Source: Deltaproteobacteria bacterium
GTDB lineage: Bacteria > Desulfobacterota > Desulfuromonadia > Desulfuromonadales > BM103
Assembly: GCA_005774545.1 (NCBI GenBank)
Contig: VAUL01000001.1
Location: forward strand, 62,001-126,000
Reading direction: 5' to 3'
Length of the DNA: 64,000 bases
Of the stretch, positions 43,392-53,311 are shown in pieces. A program made the position numbers and the translations under genes. The notes beneath the pieces were generated by a model. That model saw only the letters and a program-made list of their open reading frames with translations. It was not told the origin of the DNA and searched no databases. Position 1 is the stretch's first letter. The number at the start of each line of letters is the position of its first letter.

Positions 43392-43610
43392 TTATTGGTT
43401 GCCGACGCCGTTGACCAGGCCGAACTGACCGACCTTGTTGCCCACGGCGTTGTAGGTTCCCGGCATCAGCGAGTTGAAGGGGTCGGTCGGATCAGCGAGC
43501 CAGTAGACCGTTGCCGCGGCGGCCAGCACGAGCAGAACGAGAATGACGGCATACTCGACACTGGTAATTCCCTCCTGGCGGGACATCTGCCGTGCAAGAA
43601 TGCTTTTCAT
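43392..43610 (-). CDS. Flp-like pilin (second, longer C-terminus)
   Basis: 72 residues from ATG 43610. The leader (MKSILARQMSRQEG) is followed by ITSVEYAVILVLLVLAAAATVYWL, the same pilin helix with the Glu-Tyr pair. The tail (LADPTDPFNSLMPGTYNAVG…) differs from the first pilin and is Gly/Asn-rich. A divergent second Flp pilin at the start of the operon is common in tad loci and could be a minor or alternate fibre subunit. GGGGGCGGG lies upstream of the start. It is separated from the first flp gene by the promoter region. Confidence 0.85.
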   Translation of the reverse strand: MKSILARQMSRQEGITSVEYAVILVLLVLAAAATVYWLADPTDPFNSLMPGTYNAVGNKVGQFGLVNGVGNQ

Positions 43611-43773
43611 ATTAACGCCCGCCCCCTCTTGGCTGTTAACTGTATCATTCAACTGGTGGTTCGCAAGCTTGCAGCAAACTTTGCCGGATTGTCTGCGCGC
43701 TTGCTTGCGGTCTGGCAATCGACTATGCTCCGCCAGCGCCGGTCAATAAGGTTGGCGGCAAGGATCTTTCGCC

Positions 43774-44181
43774 GTGCGGTTTTCTCCCTTGATGGCTCAA
43801 TTTATTCGTTTCGGTTCGATCGGGTTGATCAACACCCTGATCGATTTCGGCCTCCTGAACGTTCTGGCATGGTTCCTTGGCAGGCCCGGCGGCACCGGCC
43901 TGCTGATCATCAATGCCGTCGCCTTTGCAGGAGCGAGTTTGAACAGCTATCTGTGCAATCGCCGCTGGACCTTCTCTGCCGCCGGCGAGGCCACGGCGGG
44001 CGAGTTCGGCTGTTTTCTGCTGATCGCCGGGGCCGGATTGCTGATCAACAGTCTGTTGTTGTGGCTGCTGACGGCGGGTTTGCCGGTTTCCTGGCTGCAG
44101 TTGAACCTGGCCAAAGGGGTGGCGACGGCAGCAAGCATGGGATGGAATTTTGCCGGTTATCGGTTATTGTTGACACGTTGA
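43774..44181 (+). CDS. GtrA-family flippase-like protein
   Basis: 135 residues from GTG 43774 (ATG 43792 is also possible). Four hydrophobic spans; FGSIGLINTLIDFGLLNVL at the start and SLNSYLCNRRWTF mid-protein match the GtrA family, small membrane proteins that move or anchor polyprenyl-phosphate-linked sugars. It is divergent from the tad operon. With the GT2 at 27.4 kb and the GT-C-like proteins it completes a lipid-linked glycosylation set, though they are not in one operon. Confidence 0.85.
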   Translation: MRFSPLMAQFIRFGSIGLINTLIDFGLLNVLAWFLGRPGGTGLLIINAVAFAGASLNSYLCNRRWTFSAAGEATAGEFGCFLLIAGAGLLINSLLLWLLTAGLPVSWLQLNLAKGVATAASMGWNFAGYRLLLTR

Positions 44182-44288
44182 TTGCCGGCTTTCCGGCCCG
44201 TTACCCGTATCGGCCGCCCGATGCGGTTTTTCCGTTGGCAGGCTTTGCAAATCTCAGGTCTTCAAATCAACAAGGTGCATCATTGATC

Positions 44289-44861
44289 ATGGAGCGGTTC
44301 GAGATAGTCGATGAGGACGATCGCGTGATCGGCACGGCGCTGCGCAGCGAGTGTCATGGCAACCCCGCCCTGATTCATCGTGTCGCGCATGTGCTGGTGG
44401 TCAATGCGCAGGGCGCCCTGCTTTTGCAGAAGCGCGCGGCGTGCAAGGACATTCAGCCCGACAGGTGGGATACCAGCGTGGGGGGACACCTCGACCCCGG
44501 TGAAACCTATCATCAGGCTGCCGTCCGGGAAATGCGCGAAGAGCTCGGGCTGACCGGACTGCCTTTGACCTTTCTCTACAAGTCGAAACTGCGCAACGAG
44601 ATCGAATCGGAAAATGTCGCAACGTTTCTCGCCCGGCACGACGGCCCCGTGGCCTGGAACGAGCAGGAGATCTCCGAGGTGCGCTTCTGGACTCCCGGCG
44701 AGATCGACGCTGCAATCGGAACCGGCGTTTTTACTCCGAACTTCGAAGAAGAGTGGGCGATGTATCAGGCTTTTGGGCGCCATTATCTCGTCGAGCGGGA
44801 AAGCGGCCCGGGGCTGTGCGCGGGCGACAGTTTCCCGGACCTGCTCCGGGACGCTGACTAG
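44289..44861 (+). CDS. NUDIX hydrolase
   Basis: 190 residues from ATG 44289; only this part of a longer open frame is coding. The NUDIX box reads GGHLDPGETYHQAAVREMREELGL (about 57-80, GX5EX7REUXEEXGU). N-terminal ERFEIVDEDDRVIGTALRSECHGNPALIHRVAHVLV is typical of the IPP isomerase-like/YfcD subgroup, which acts on diphosphate compounds of unclear identity. It is a single gene, 107 bases after gtrA and 255 before glnB. Confidence 0.85.
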   Translation: MERFEIVDEDDRVIGTALRSECHGNPALIHRVAHVLVVNAQGALLLQKRAACKDIQPDRWDTSVGGHLDPGETYHQAAVREMREELGLTGLPLTFLYKSKLRNEIESENVATFLARHDGPVAWNEQEISEVRFWTPGEIDAAIGTGVFTPNFEEEWAMYQAFGRHYLVERESGPGLCAGDSFPDLLRDAD

Positions 44862-45060
44862 CCTGATTGCATGCGGCGATCGTCTCCCGAATGGATACGG
44901 CCGTGCATAAATATTCGGCAGCAATTGGTTCGACGAGGTCAAATGGTGGGCAGCGGGGCGCACGGATTTCTGGCCGGCAACGTACCCGGGCAGTGATTTG
45001 TGCTGTATTATTGAATTAAATCAATATGTTATAGCTTAAAGTCAGGGTGTCGCGAATTTG

Positions 45061-45075
45061 GGCAAGCAATTTGCT
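45061..45075 (+). promoter_or_regulatory. Sigma-54 promoter for glnB-glnA
   Basis: GGCAAGCAATTTGCT: GG and GC ten bases apart with TTTGCT at -12, matching the TGGCAC-N5-TTGCT pattern except at two bases. It is placed about 42 bases before the glnB start, as expected for nitrogen-controlled genes using RpoN and NtrC. Confidence 0.65.
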
Positions 45076-45113
45076 GAAGACTCCGGCAGCCATCTCACTG
45101 TAGAGGAGATTGA

Positions 45114-45455
<342 letters not shown>

Positions 45456-45533
45456 TTTGCGGCAATTCATCGAGAGTGGAACAGACTCCGGCATAAACTG
45501 GATAATCACCAACCAAAACGAGGAGAGCGTCAC

Positions 45534-46943
45534 ATGACCCCACAAGAAGTTGTCAAGTTTGCCAAGGAAAACGGTTGCCAGATGGTCGATTACAAGTTCC
45601 TCGACTTCGTCGGGATCTGGCAGCACTTCACCCAGCCGATCAGCGAATTCAGCGAAGAGACGTTCGAAGAGGGGATCGGCTTCGACGGGTCCTCGATCCG
45701 CGGCTGGCAGCCGATCCACAACTCCGACATGCTGATCATGCCGGATCCGAAGACCGCCAAGATCGATCCGTTCCCGGCGGCGCCGACCCTGCACCTGATC
45801 TGCAACATCATCGACCCGTTCACCCGCGAGGGCTACAGCCGCGATCCGCGCTTCGTCGCCATGAAGGCCGAGGCCTACCTGAAGTCGACCGGTATTGCCG
45901 ACACCTGTTTTTTCGGGCCGGAACCGGAATTCTTCATCTTTGACGACGTGCGCTTCTCCTCGTCGATGAACCAGTCGTTCTACCAGGTCGACTCGGTCGA
46001 AGGGTGCTGGAACACCGGCCGTGAAGAGTTCCCCAACCTCGGCTACAAGCCGGCCAACAAGGGCGGCTACTTCCCGGTCTCCCCGACCGACTCGCTGATC
46101 GACCTGCGCAACGAAATGGTGCAGGTGCTGCAGAGCGTCGGCATTCGTGTCGAAGCCTCCCACCACGAAGTCGCCACCGGCGGCCAGTGCGAAATCGACA
46201 TGCGCTTCGACTCCCTGGTCAAGATGGCTGACACCCTGCAGTGGTTCAAGTACATCATCAAGAATGTCGCCGTGCGCAACGGCAAGACCGTGACCTTCAT
46301 GCCGAAGCCGCTGTTCGGCGACAACGGCTCGGGGATGCACTGCCATCAGTCGCTGTGGAAGGACGGCAAGAACCTCTTCGCCGGCGACGGCTACGGCGGC
46401 CTCTCCAAGATGGCCATGTACTATATCGGCGGCATCATGAAGCACGCCAAGGCGCTGTGCGCCTTCACCAACCCGGGGACCAACTCCTACAAGCGCCTGG
46501 TGCCGGGTTACGAGGCGCCGGTCAACCTGGCCTACTCGAACCGCAACCGCTCGGCCTCGATCCGCATCCCGGCCACGAGCAACGACAAAGCCAAGCGCAT
46601 CGAGTACCGTACCCCCGACCCGAGCTGCAACGGCTACCTGGCCTTCGCCGCCATGATGATGGCCGGCCTTGACGGCATCGAGAACAAGATCGATCCGGGC
46701 CAGCCCCTCGACAAGGACATCTACGGTCTCTCCCCGGAGGAACTCAAGGACATCCCGAACGTCGCCAGCTCCCTGGAAGACGCTCTCAACCACCTCAAGG
46801 CCGATCACGCCTTCCTGCTCAAGGGCGATGTCTTCACCCCTGACCTCATCGAGAAGTGGATCGAGTACAAGATGGAAGCCGAAGTCGATCCGGTCCGCAT
46901 GCGGCCGGTGCCCCTCGAGTTCCAGCTGTACTTCGACTGCTGA
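45534..46943 (+). CDS. glnA: Glutamine synthetase type I
   Basis: 469 residues, full GSI length. The beta-grasp N-domain ([11 protein letters not shown]) and catalytic domain with [46 protein letters not shown] and NRSASIRIP are all intact. The adenylylation-loop Tyr lies in [11 protein letters not shown], as in GSI-beta enzymes. It makes glutamine from glutamate, ammonia and ATP. Co-transcribed with glnB and followed by a strong bidirectional terminator. Confidence 0.98.
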   Translation: MTPQEVVKFAKENGCQMVDYKFLDFVGIWQHFTQPISEFSEETFEEGIGFDGSSIRGWQPIHNSDMLIMPDPKTAKIDPFPAAPTLHLICNIIDPFTREGYSRDPRFVAMKAEAYLKSTGIADTCFFGPEPEFFIFDDVRFSSSMNQSFYQVDSVEGCWNTGREEFPNLGYKPANKGGYFPVSPTDSLIDLRNEMVQVLQSVGIRVEASHHEVATGGQCEIDMRFDSLVKMADTLQWFKYIIKNVAVRNGKTVTFMPKPLFGDNGSGMHCHQSLWKDGKNLFAGDGYGGLSKMAMYYIGGIMKHAKALCAFTNPGTNSYKRLVPGYEAPVNLAYSNRNRSASIRIPATSNDKAKRIEYRTPDPSCNGYLAFAAMMMAGLDGIENKIDPGQPLDKDIYGLSPEELKDIPNVASSLEDALNHLKADHAFLLKGDVFTPDLIEKWIEYKMEAEVDPVRMRPVPLEFQLYFDC

Positions 46944-46962
46944 TTGCTCGCAGGCAATATGC

Positions 46963-47005
46963 CAACGCAAAAAGCCCCCGGGTTCCGGGGGCTTTTTGCG
47001 TTGGT
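46963..47005. terminator. Bidirectional terminator between glnA and thrC
   Basis: CCAACGCAAAAAGCCCCCGG (46963-46982), loop GTT, CCGGGGGCTTTTTGCGTTGG (46986-47005). A 20-pair stem containing A and T runs serves both the rightward glnA transcript and the leftward thrC transcript. Confidence 0.9.
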
Positions 47006-47032
47006 GCGCTGCTGGCTGCTGCGCCAGGGGAA

Positions 47033-48421
47033 TTACAGTGCGTGCTGCTCGACGAACGTCTTGATGACCCCGGTCTGCGCCTCGACCACTTCGCAGCGGC
47101 GCGGGCGCTGTTCCAGTCCGTCGAGGCTGGCCGGGCGCGGCGGGGTCTGGCCGATGGCCCGATGCACGGCCTCCGGGAACTTCGCCGGATGGGCGGTTGC
47201 GAGACAGACCATCGGCACGCCGTCGCCGGCCAGGGTGCGCCCGGCCCGTACGCCGACCGCCGTGTGCGGGTCGAGAATGTAGCCGGTTGTCGCGTGGAAA
47301 TCGCGGATTTCCTGAAGGATGTCGTCGTCCCCGACCGAGAGCGAGCTGAACTCCGCGCCGACCTGCCGCTGCTCTTCGGCCGTGAAGGTCATGCGGCCGC
47401 TGCTGGCGAAGCCGGCAAACGCATTGCGAACGCGTAACGGATCCTGCCCATACAGGTAATAAAGGTAGCGCTCGAAATTGCTGGCTACCTGGATATCCAT
47501 GGAGGGGGAGAGGGTCGGGTGGACATCGCCGATGGCGTATTCCCCCTCGTTGACGAAACGGGTCAGGATGTTGTTGGCGTTGGTAGCCAGGATCAGGCGA
47601 CGGATCGGCACCCCCATGCGCCTGGCGACGTAGCCGGCGAAGATGTCACCGAAATTGCCGGTCGGCACGCTGACGTCGATCGACTCGCTGCCGGTGGCGC
47701 GTCTGACCGCGGCCCAGGCGTGGACATAGTAAACCACCTGGGCCAGAACCCGCGCCCAGTTGATCGAATTGACCGCGCCGAGGGCAAAGCGGTGCTTGAA
47801 ATCGAGATCGCTGAAAATCTCCTTGACGATCCGCTGGCCGTCGTCGAAGGTGCCGCGGATCGCCAGGTTGTAGACGTTGGGGTCGGTGACCGTAGTCATC
47901 TGCATTTCCTGCACCGGAGAGACCTTGCCGTGGGGATGCAGGATGAAGATGTTGATGCCGCGCTTGCCGCGAACGCCGTAGATGGCGGCGCTGCCCGTGT
48001 CTCCGGAGGTCGCGCCGAGGATGTTCATGTGCTCGCCGGTTTCCGCCAGCAGGTACTCGAAGAGATTGCCGAGCAGTTGCAGCGCCACATCCTTGAAGGC
48101 GAGGGTGGGCCCGTGGAACAGTTCGAGGATGTGCACCCCCCCCGTGGAAACCACCGGGGTGACCTCGGGGTGAGTGAAGGTCGCATAGGAGCGGTCAATC
48201 AGCGTCTTGAGGTCCGCCGAAGGGATATCGTCGATGAAGCGGGCCATGACCTGGAAGGCCAGTTCCGGGTAGTCCAGCTTGGCCAGGGCGTCCAGATCGC
48301 CGGGGGTGAATTGCGGGATGCTTTCCGGCAGGAGCAGGCCGCCGTCTTCGGCCAGCCCCATCATCACGGCCTGTTTGAACGGGATGCCGCGAACCTGGCC
48401 GCGGGTGCTGAGGTAGCGCAT
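47033..48421 (-). CDS. thrC: Threonine synthase
   Basis: 462 residues from ATG 48421 (AAGGAAGTG upstream); the extra N-terminal stretch in the same frame is spurious. Opens with MRYLSTRGQV typical of the long (fungal/gamma-type) ThrC. PLP-lysine is in GPTLAFKDVALQLLG, with GATSGDTGSAAI and VPTGNFGDIFAGY as phosphate and substrate loops. It converts O-phosphohomoserine to threonine. It stands alone and is convergent with glnA. Confidence 0.95.
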   Translation of the reverse strand: MRYLSTRGQVRGIPFKQAVMMGLAEDGGLLLPESIPQFTPGDLDALAKLDYPELAFQVMARFIDDIPSADLKTLIDRSYATFTHPEVTPVVSTGGVHILELFHGPTLAFKDVALQLLGNLFEYLLAETGEHMNILGATSGDTGSAAIYGVRGKRGINIFILHPHGKVSPVQEMQMTTVTDPNVYNLAIRGTFDDGQRIVKEIFSDLDFKHRFALGAVNSINWARVLAQVVYYVHAWAAVRRATGSESIDVSVPTGNFGDIFAGYVARRMGVPIRRLILATNANNILTRFVNEGEYAIGDVHPTLSPSMDIQVASNFERYLYYLYGQDPLRVRNAFAGFASSGRMTFTAEEQRQVGAEFSSLSVGDDDILQEIRDFHATTGYILDPHTAVGVRAGRTLAGDGVPMVCLATAHPAKFPEAVHRAIGQTPPRPASLDGLEQRPRRCEVVEAQTGVIKTFVEQHAL

Positions 48422-48483
48422 GCGAGTCACTTCCTTGAGTTTTGGTGGGGCGTAGTGTAGCAGGGGAGGGGTGAGAAAACAAC

Positions 48484-48508
48484 GGGGGCGACCGTTTCGG
48501 TCGCCCCC
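48484..48508 (-). terminator. Terminator after maeB
   Basis: GGGGGCGACC, loop, GGTCGCCCCC (48484-48508), followed on the minus strand by GTTGTTTTCT. It lies 32 bases beyond the malic enzyme stop and separates it from thrC downstream on the same strand. Confidence 0.8.
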
Positions 48509-48539
48509 GGGCCATATTCGATCTCGGAGGAAACGGCCC

Positions 48540-50801
48540 CTATTTCGCCTGGGCCTCCTGCACGTCAACCACCGCCACCGCGGCCATGTTGACGATTTCG
48601 GAAACGTCGTCGCCGCGCTGCAGCACGTGGACCGGCTTCTTCATCCCCATCAGGATCGGTCCGACGGTTTCGGCGCCGCCCAGTTTGTGCAGCAGTTTGT
48701 AAGCGATGTTGCCGGACTGCAGGTCGGGGAAGATGAAGCAGTTGGCGTTCCCCTTGAGCTTCGAGAAGGGGTACTGGCGTTCGACCAGTTCCGGATCGAG
48801 TGCCACGTTGGCCTGCACCTCGCCGTCGACAATCAGGTTCGGATCGAGTTGCTTGACCATGGCGGTGGCGCGCTTGACCTTGAGGGTCAGCGGGTGCTCG
48901 GCGCTGCCGAAGTTGGAGAAGGAGAGCATCGCCACCCGCGGTTCGATGTCGAAATGACGCGCATACTGGGCGGTGAGAATGGCAGTCTCGGCCAGTTCCT
49001 CGGCGGTCGGTTCGATCGCCACGGTGGTGTCGGCGAAGAAGACCACGTCCTTCTTGGTGACGAGCATGTACATGCCGTGGACCTTGGACAGGTGGTCGAG
49101 CTTGCCGATGACCTCGAGCGCCGGGCGGATGGTGTCGGGGTAGTGGGCGTTGATCCCCGAGAGCATGGTGTCGGCGTCGCCCTCGTTGACCATCATCACC
49201 GCGTAGTAGTTGCGGTTGTTGCGCAACATGCGGCGGGCTTCGGCGAGGGTCACCCCCTTGCGCTGGCGCAGTTCGAAGATCCGCTCGGCATATTCGTTGA
49301 ATCTGGGGGAATTCCGGGGGTTGATGATTTCGATGTTGTCCAGGTCGACCCCCAGTTCCTGGGCACGAGCAGCGATGACGTCCTCGTCGCCGAGCAGGAT
49401 CGGCACGGCAATCTCTTCTTCAACGAGAATGGCCGCCGCGCGCAGGATCTTGTCTTCGTCCCCCTCGGGGAAGACCACCCGCTTCGGGTTAGATTTGGCC
49501 TTGTTGATCAGGACGCGCATCATCTCCTTGGAACGGCCCTGCAGCGCTTCGAGTCGCTCGCGGTACTTGTCGAGATCGTCGATCGGCCGGCGGGCGACGC
49601 CGCTCTCCATGGCCGCCCTGGCTACGGCCGGTGCCAGGTGCAGCAGAACGCGCGGATCGAAGGGCTTCGGGATCAGGTATTCGCGGCCGAACTTGATTTC
49701 CACGCCGCCGTAGGCCTTGCGCACCGAGTCGGGAACGTCCTCCTTGGCCAGTTTCGCCAGGGCCATGCAGGCGGCCATCTTCATCTCGTCGTTGATGGCG
49801 CGGGCGTGGGTGTCCAGCGCCCCGCGGAAGAGGAACGGGAAGCAGAGCACGTTGTTGACCTGGTTGTTGTAGTCGGAGCGGCCGGTGCCGATGATGACGT
49901 CGCCGCGCACCGCCTTGGCCTCGGCCGGGGTGATCTCGGGGTCGGGGTTGGCCATGGCGAAGATCACCGGATCCTTGGCCATCGACTTGACCATCACCGG
50001 GGTCAGGGCGCCCTTGGAGGAGACACCGAAGAAGACGTCGGCATCAACCATCGCCTCCTCCAGGGTGCGGCAGGGGAGGTCGGTGGCGAAGCGCTCCTTG
50101 TACTCGTTCATGCCATCGACGCGGCCCTTGTAAATGACCCCCTTGGTGTCGCACAGGATCATATTCTTCGGGGCGGCGCCGAGAGTCAGGGCCATCTGGG
50201 CACAGGCGATACCCGCGGCGCCGGCGCCGTTGACCACGATCTTGATCTCCTCGATTTTCTTGCCGGTGATCTCCAGGGCGTTGAGCAGACCGGCGTTGGC
50301 GATGATCGCCGTGCCGTGCTGGTCGTCGTGGAAGACCGGAATATCCATGATCTCCTTGAGCTTCTCCTCGATGTAGAAGCACTCGGGCCCCTTGATGTCC
50401 TCGAGGTTGATGCCGCCGAATGTCGGCTCCAGGATCTTTACGGTACGGATCAGTTCGTCGGAGTCCTTGGTGTTCAATTCGATGTCGAACACGTCGATGT
50501 CGGCAAAGCGCTTGAAGAGGATCCCTTTCCCTTCCATGACCGGCTTGCCGGCCAGGGCGCCGATGTCGCCGAGGCCGAGAACGGCGGTGCCGTTGGAAAC
50601 CACGGCCACCAGGTTACCTTTGGCAGTGTATTCGTAGGCCAGGGCCGGATCCTTTTCGATTTCCAGGCACGGTTCGGCGACGCCGGGGCTGTAGGCCAGC
50701 GACAGGTCGCGGCTGGTCGCGCACGGCTTGGTGGTTATGACCTCGATTTTTCCCTTGCGTCCCATGCTGTGGTAGTCAAGGGCTTCCTGGCGTTTCGACA
50801 T
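48540..50801 (-). CDS. maeB: NADP-dependent malic enzyme, MaeB type
   Basis: 753 residues from ATG 50801 (AAGGAGG upstream). The N-terminal malic enzyme domain (about 15-430) has [37 protein letters not shown] and [12 protein letters not shown]. The C-terminal domain (about 435-750) is phosphotransacetylase-like, present in MaeB and thought regulatory rather than catalytic. It oxidatively decarboxylates malate to pyruvate with NADP, here likely to supply NADPH or pyruvate. Two-domain length is normal for the family. Confidence 0.96.
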   Translation of the reverse strand: MSKRQEALDYHSMGRKGKIEVITTKPCATSRDLSLAYSPGVAEPCLEIEKDPALAYEYTAKGNLVAVVSNGTAVLGLGDIGALAGKPVMEGKGILFKRFADIDVFDIELNTKDSDELIRTVKILEPTFGGINLEDIKGPECFYIEEKLKEIMDIPVFHDDQHGTAIIANAGLLNALEITGKKIEEIKIVVNGAGAAGIACAQMALTLGAAPKNMILCDTKGVIYKGRVDGMNEYKERFATDLPCRTLEEAMVDADVFFGVSSKGALTPVMVKSMAKDPVIFAMANPDPEITPAEAKAVRGDVIIGTGRSDYNNQVNNVLCFPFLFRGALDTHARAINDEMKMAACMALAKLAKEDVPDSVRKAYGGVEIKFGREYLIPKPFDPRVLLHLAPAVARAAMESGVARRPIDDLDKYRERLEALQGRSKEMMRVLINKAKSNPKRVVFPEGDEDKILRAAAILVEEEIAVPILLGDEDVIAARAQELGVDLDNIEIINPRNSPRFNEYAERIFELRQRKGVTLAEARRMLRNNRNYYAVMMVNEGDADTMLSGINAHYPDTIRPALEVIGKLDHLSKVHGMYMLVTKKDVVFFADTTVAIEPTAEELAETAILTAQYARHFDIEPRVAMLSFSNFGSAEHPLTLKVKRATAMVKQLDPNLIVDGEVQANVALDPELVERQYPFSKLKGNANCFIFPDLQSGNIAYKLLHKLGGAETVGPILMGMKKPVHVLQRGDDVSEIVNMAAVAVVDVQEAQAK

Positions 50802-51089
50802 GGCGTTTTGCCTCCTTGGGCGCTCGCGGCGTCTGCGCTGCGGCAGTGGGGATTGCTCCGGTGGATTGCTCTTAAGTTGCTGTTTAACAGCCTATTTTGT
50901 TTTTAGTAAAAAAATTTAGCGCGAATAAAAAGATTAAATACCTTCGACCGTCGGTGGCTGTCAAGAGGAAACGCTGTTTTCCTGGAGCCGACGGCTCGGC
51001 CGGACGTGTAATAAATACACTCAATCCACGGGCCGTCAAGACGGTTCATTGACGGTTGACAGTCCGCTCGTTGAAGTCTACAAGGGACT

Positions 51090-51584
51090 ATGCTCCGCAT
51101 CGGCGTCATTTCCGACACCCATCTGCCGGCATCCGGCGAGGCGCTGGCTTTTCTGGCAGATCTCGCCGCGTCCCGTTTCCAGGGCGTCGACATGATACTT
51201 CATGCCGGTGACATCGTCGCCCCCGACGTCCTGGCGGCGTTTGCGCCGGTTCCGGTCTATGGCGTGCGGGGTAACATGGACCCGGCAGCGCCGGGGTTGC
51301 CGCACAAGCGGATCGTGCGGGTCGCCGGCGTCCGCATCGGCCTGATTCACGGCTGGGGGGCGCGCCAGGGATTGATCCAGCGAATCCGCGGCGAATTTCG
51401 CGATGAGGCTCTCGACTGCCTGGTCTTCGGCCACAGCCATGAACCGCTTTGCCAACGCGAAGGGAACCTGCTCCTTTTCAATCCAGGCAGCGCCACCGAT
51501 CCCCGCGGGCTGCCTCACGCCAGCGTCGGTCTTCTGGAGATTGCAAACGGAAGCATCGACGGGCGAATCATTCCATTGGCGTAA
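51090..51584 (+). CDS. YfcE/MJ0936-type metallophosphoesterase
   Basis: 164 residues. Metal-site motifs ISDTHLP (DxH), HAGDIVAP (GD), VRGNMD (GNxD), LIHGWG and FGHSHEP (GHxH) are complete. This family hydrolyses phosphodiester bonds of small substrates with two metal ions; the natural substrate is usually unknown. It lies 36 bases ahead of the HIT gene on the same strand. The 288-base gap before it (50802-51089) is AT-rich near 50890-50930 and otherwise shows nothing clear. Confidence 0.88.
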   Translation: MLRIGVISDTHLPASGEALAFLADLAASRFQGVDMILHAGDIVAPDVLAAFAPVPVYGVRGNMDPAAPGLPHKRIVRVAGVRIGLIHGWGARQGLIQRIRGEFRDEALDCLVFGHSHEPLCQREGNLLLFNPGSATDPRGLPHASVGLLEIANGSIDGRIIPLA

Positions 51585-51620
51585 CAACCATTGAACCAGT
51601 TGAGGGGAGGATCTCATACC

Positions 51621-52115
51621 ATGGAACGACTCTGGGCCCCCTGGCGGCTCGAATACGTGCAGGCCGCCCGCACCGTCGACTGTATCTTCTGTCTCGGCGA
51701 CGAGGCCGGCGACGAGGGCCGCCTCGTCCTGTTGCGCGGCCGGCACTGCTTCATCATCATGAACCGCTTCCCCTATTCGAACGGCCACCTGATGGTCGCC
51801 CCGCTGCGCCACGTTGCCGATCCCGGTCTGCTGACGGCCGGGGAAGCCGACGAACTGCACCGGATGACGGTCTACTGCCGGGATATCCTGCGTGCAACCT
51901 GCCGGGCCCAGGGGTTCAACATCGGCATGAATCTCGGCGAAGTTGCCGGTGCCGGGATCATCGACCATCTGCACCAGCATATTGTCCCCCGCTGGGCGGG
52001 CGACACCAACTTCATGCCGGTTTTTGCCGATGTCCGGGTCATCCCCCAGCATCTGGAAGCGACCTGCCGGCAACTGCGCGAAGCGATGGCGGCGCATCCC
52101 GGCAATTTCCGTTGA
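51621..52115 (+). CDS. HIT-family hydrolase/Ap4A phosphorylase-like
   Basis: 164 residues from ATG 51621 (GGGGAGGA upstream; the earlier in-frame ATG 51591 is within the spacer). It opens MERLWAPWRLEYV, followed by CIFC, NRFPYSNGHLMVAPLRHV and HLHQHIVPRWAGDTNF, the HxHxH nucleotide-phosphate site. This subgroup acts on Ap4A or related nucleotides. It follows the metallophosphoesterase gene by 36 bases, and both could act on signalling or damaged nucleotides. Confidence 0.9.
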   Translation: MERLWAPWRLEYVQAARTVDCIFCLGDEAGDEGRLVLLRGRHCFIIMNRFPYSNGHLMVAPLRHVADPGLLTAGEADELHRMTVYCRDILRATCRAQGFNIGMNLGEVAGAGIIDHLHQHIVPRWAGDTNFMPVFADVRVIPQHLEATCRQLREAMAAHPGNFR

Positions 52116-52219
52116 GTTTGTCTTAAACTGCGGCTAATATTTGAATTTGACCAGAAACGTCGTACTGTTGCGCCGCGATTGGCGGCGCCGTCCCAGCCTG
52201 GGGGGAGAAGCGTCAATCT

Positions 52220-52819
52220 ATGTGGGAACTGTTCGTCAAGGGTGGTGTGGTCATGTATCCCATCGCTCTCTGCTCGATCGTGGCGCTGGCGGTTTTTCTC
52301 GAGCGTTGCTGGACCTATTACCGGGTTGCCAGGCAGTCCGGCTGGCTTGCCCGCCAGGTCGAGCCGCTCGCGGAAACGTCCCGATTCGAGGAGGCTGAGA
52401 CCCTTTGCCGCCAATCGGACCTCCCCCTGGCCGGGATCTTCATGGCCGCCCTGCGCAACGCCGGCCGGCCGCGGGCGGAGATCAAGGCCGTGGTCGACGA
52501 GGCCGGACAGCGCGAGGCCGTCCAGCTGATGCGTTTTCTCGGCTTGCTGAGCACCATCGCCACGCTGGCTCCGCTACTCGGGCTGCTCGGTACCGTGACC
52601 GGGATGATCGAATGTTTTTCGGTGATTGCCGCACAGGGGAGGGGCACCCCTGAAACACTCGGCGGGGGGATTTCCGAAGCTCTCCTGACGACCGCCTTCG
52701 GCCTGATCGTTGCCATCCCCGTCATCCTCGGCCACCGCTTCCTCAGTAACCGCGTCGAACTGCTGATTCTGCGGATGGAGGACTACTCCATGCGTCTGGT
52801 CGACGTGCTGCGGGAGTAG
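52220..52819 (+). CDS. ExbB/TolQ-family proton-channel protein
   Basis: 199 residues, three membrane spans (about 9-27, 105-130 and 152-175). Contains LGLLSTIATLAPLLGLLGTVTGMIECF and GGISEALLTTAFGLIVAIPVIL, the MotA/TolQ/ExbB core. With ExbD it uses the proton gradient to drive an outer-membrane process. No TonB or TolA gene is beside it. GGGGGGAG lies before the start and exbD begins three bases after its stop. Confidence 0.92.
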   Translation: MWELFVKGGVVMYPIALCSIVALAVFLERCWTYYRVARQSGWLARQVEPLAETSRFEEAETLCRQSDLPLAGIFMAALRNAGRPRAEIKAVVDEAGQREAVQLMRFLGLLSTIATLAPLLGLLGTVTGMIECFSVIAAQGRGTPETLGGGISEALLTTAFGLIVAIPVILGHRFLSNRVELLILRMEDYSMRLVDVLRE

Positions 52820-52822
52820 GCG

Positions 52823-53245
52823 ATGGGCTTTCTCCCGCGGCGCAACCGGAATGCGGAACCTTACGTCGACATGACGCCGATGGTCGACTGCGTCTTTCTG
52901 CTGCTGATCTTTTTCATGATTTCGACAGCCTTTGTCGAAACGCCGGGCCTCGACATCAAGCTTCCTGAATCGTCCTCGCAGACTGTTGCCCGCGAACCGA
53001 AAGAAATCAGGATCTATCTCGACAAGGGTGGCCGGATCTATCATCAGGATCGCCTGCTGTCGCTCGATCAGTTCAGGGAATTGCTGCGCCAGTCGCAAGA
53101 AGAGGCCGGCCGGACAACCCTGCTGCTGCTGGCCGACCGTGAGGCCAGACACGGTCAGGTCGTCATGATGATGGATCTGGCCAAAGCCGCCGGGATCGGC
53201 AAGCTGGCGATCGCTACCGAGCAGAGGGGCGGCAAGGGCCGCTGA
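52823..53245 (+). CDS. ExbD/TolR-family protein
   Basis: 140 residues. Short basic N-terminus, one membrane span with the functional Asp in VDMTPMVDCVFLLLIFFMIST, then a periplasmic domain. The layout is complete for ExbD/TolR. Translation is coupled to the ExbB-like gene. The pair is followed 66 bases later by a chemoreceptor gene on the same strand, so the energised process cannot be named from context. Confidence 0.92.
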   Translation: MGFLPRRNRNAEPYVDMTPMVDCVFLLLIFFMISTAFVETPGLDIKLPESSSQTVAREPKEIRIYLDKGGRIYHQDRLLSLDQFRELLRQSQEEAGRTTLLLLADREARHGQVVMMMDLAKAAGIGKLAIATEQRGGKGR

Positions 53246-53311
53246 CCGGTTGCAAACCGGCCGGGAGCCGTTCGCCGACAACTTACGAGCAAGCGGGATC
53301 GGAGTGTACGA

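Noticed and set aside
43362-44861. 499-residue reading frame spanning pilin, GtrA and NUDIX regions
   Set aside because: Only the part from ATG 44289 matches a family (NUDIX). The rest overlaps the Flp pilin and GtrA genes, which have clear signatures.
48471-50906. 811-residue frame opposite maeB
   Set aside because: Shadow frame; maeB is complete on the minus strand with a ribosome site and terminator.
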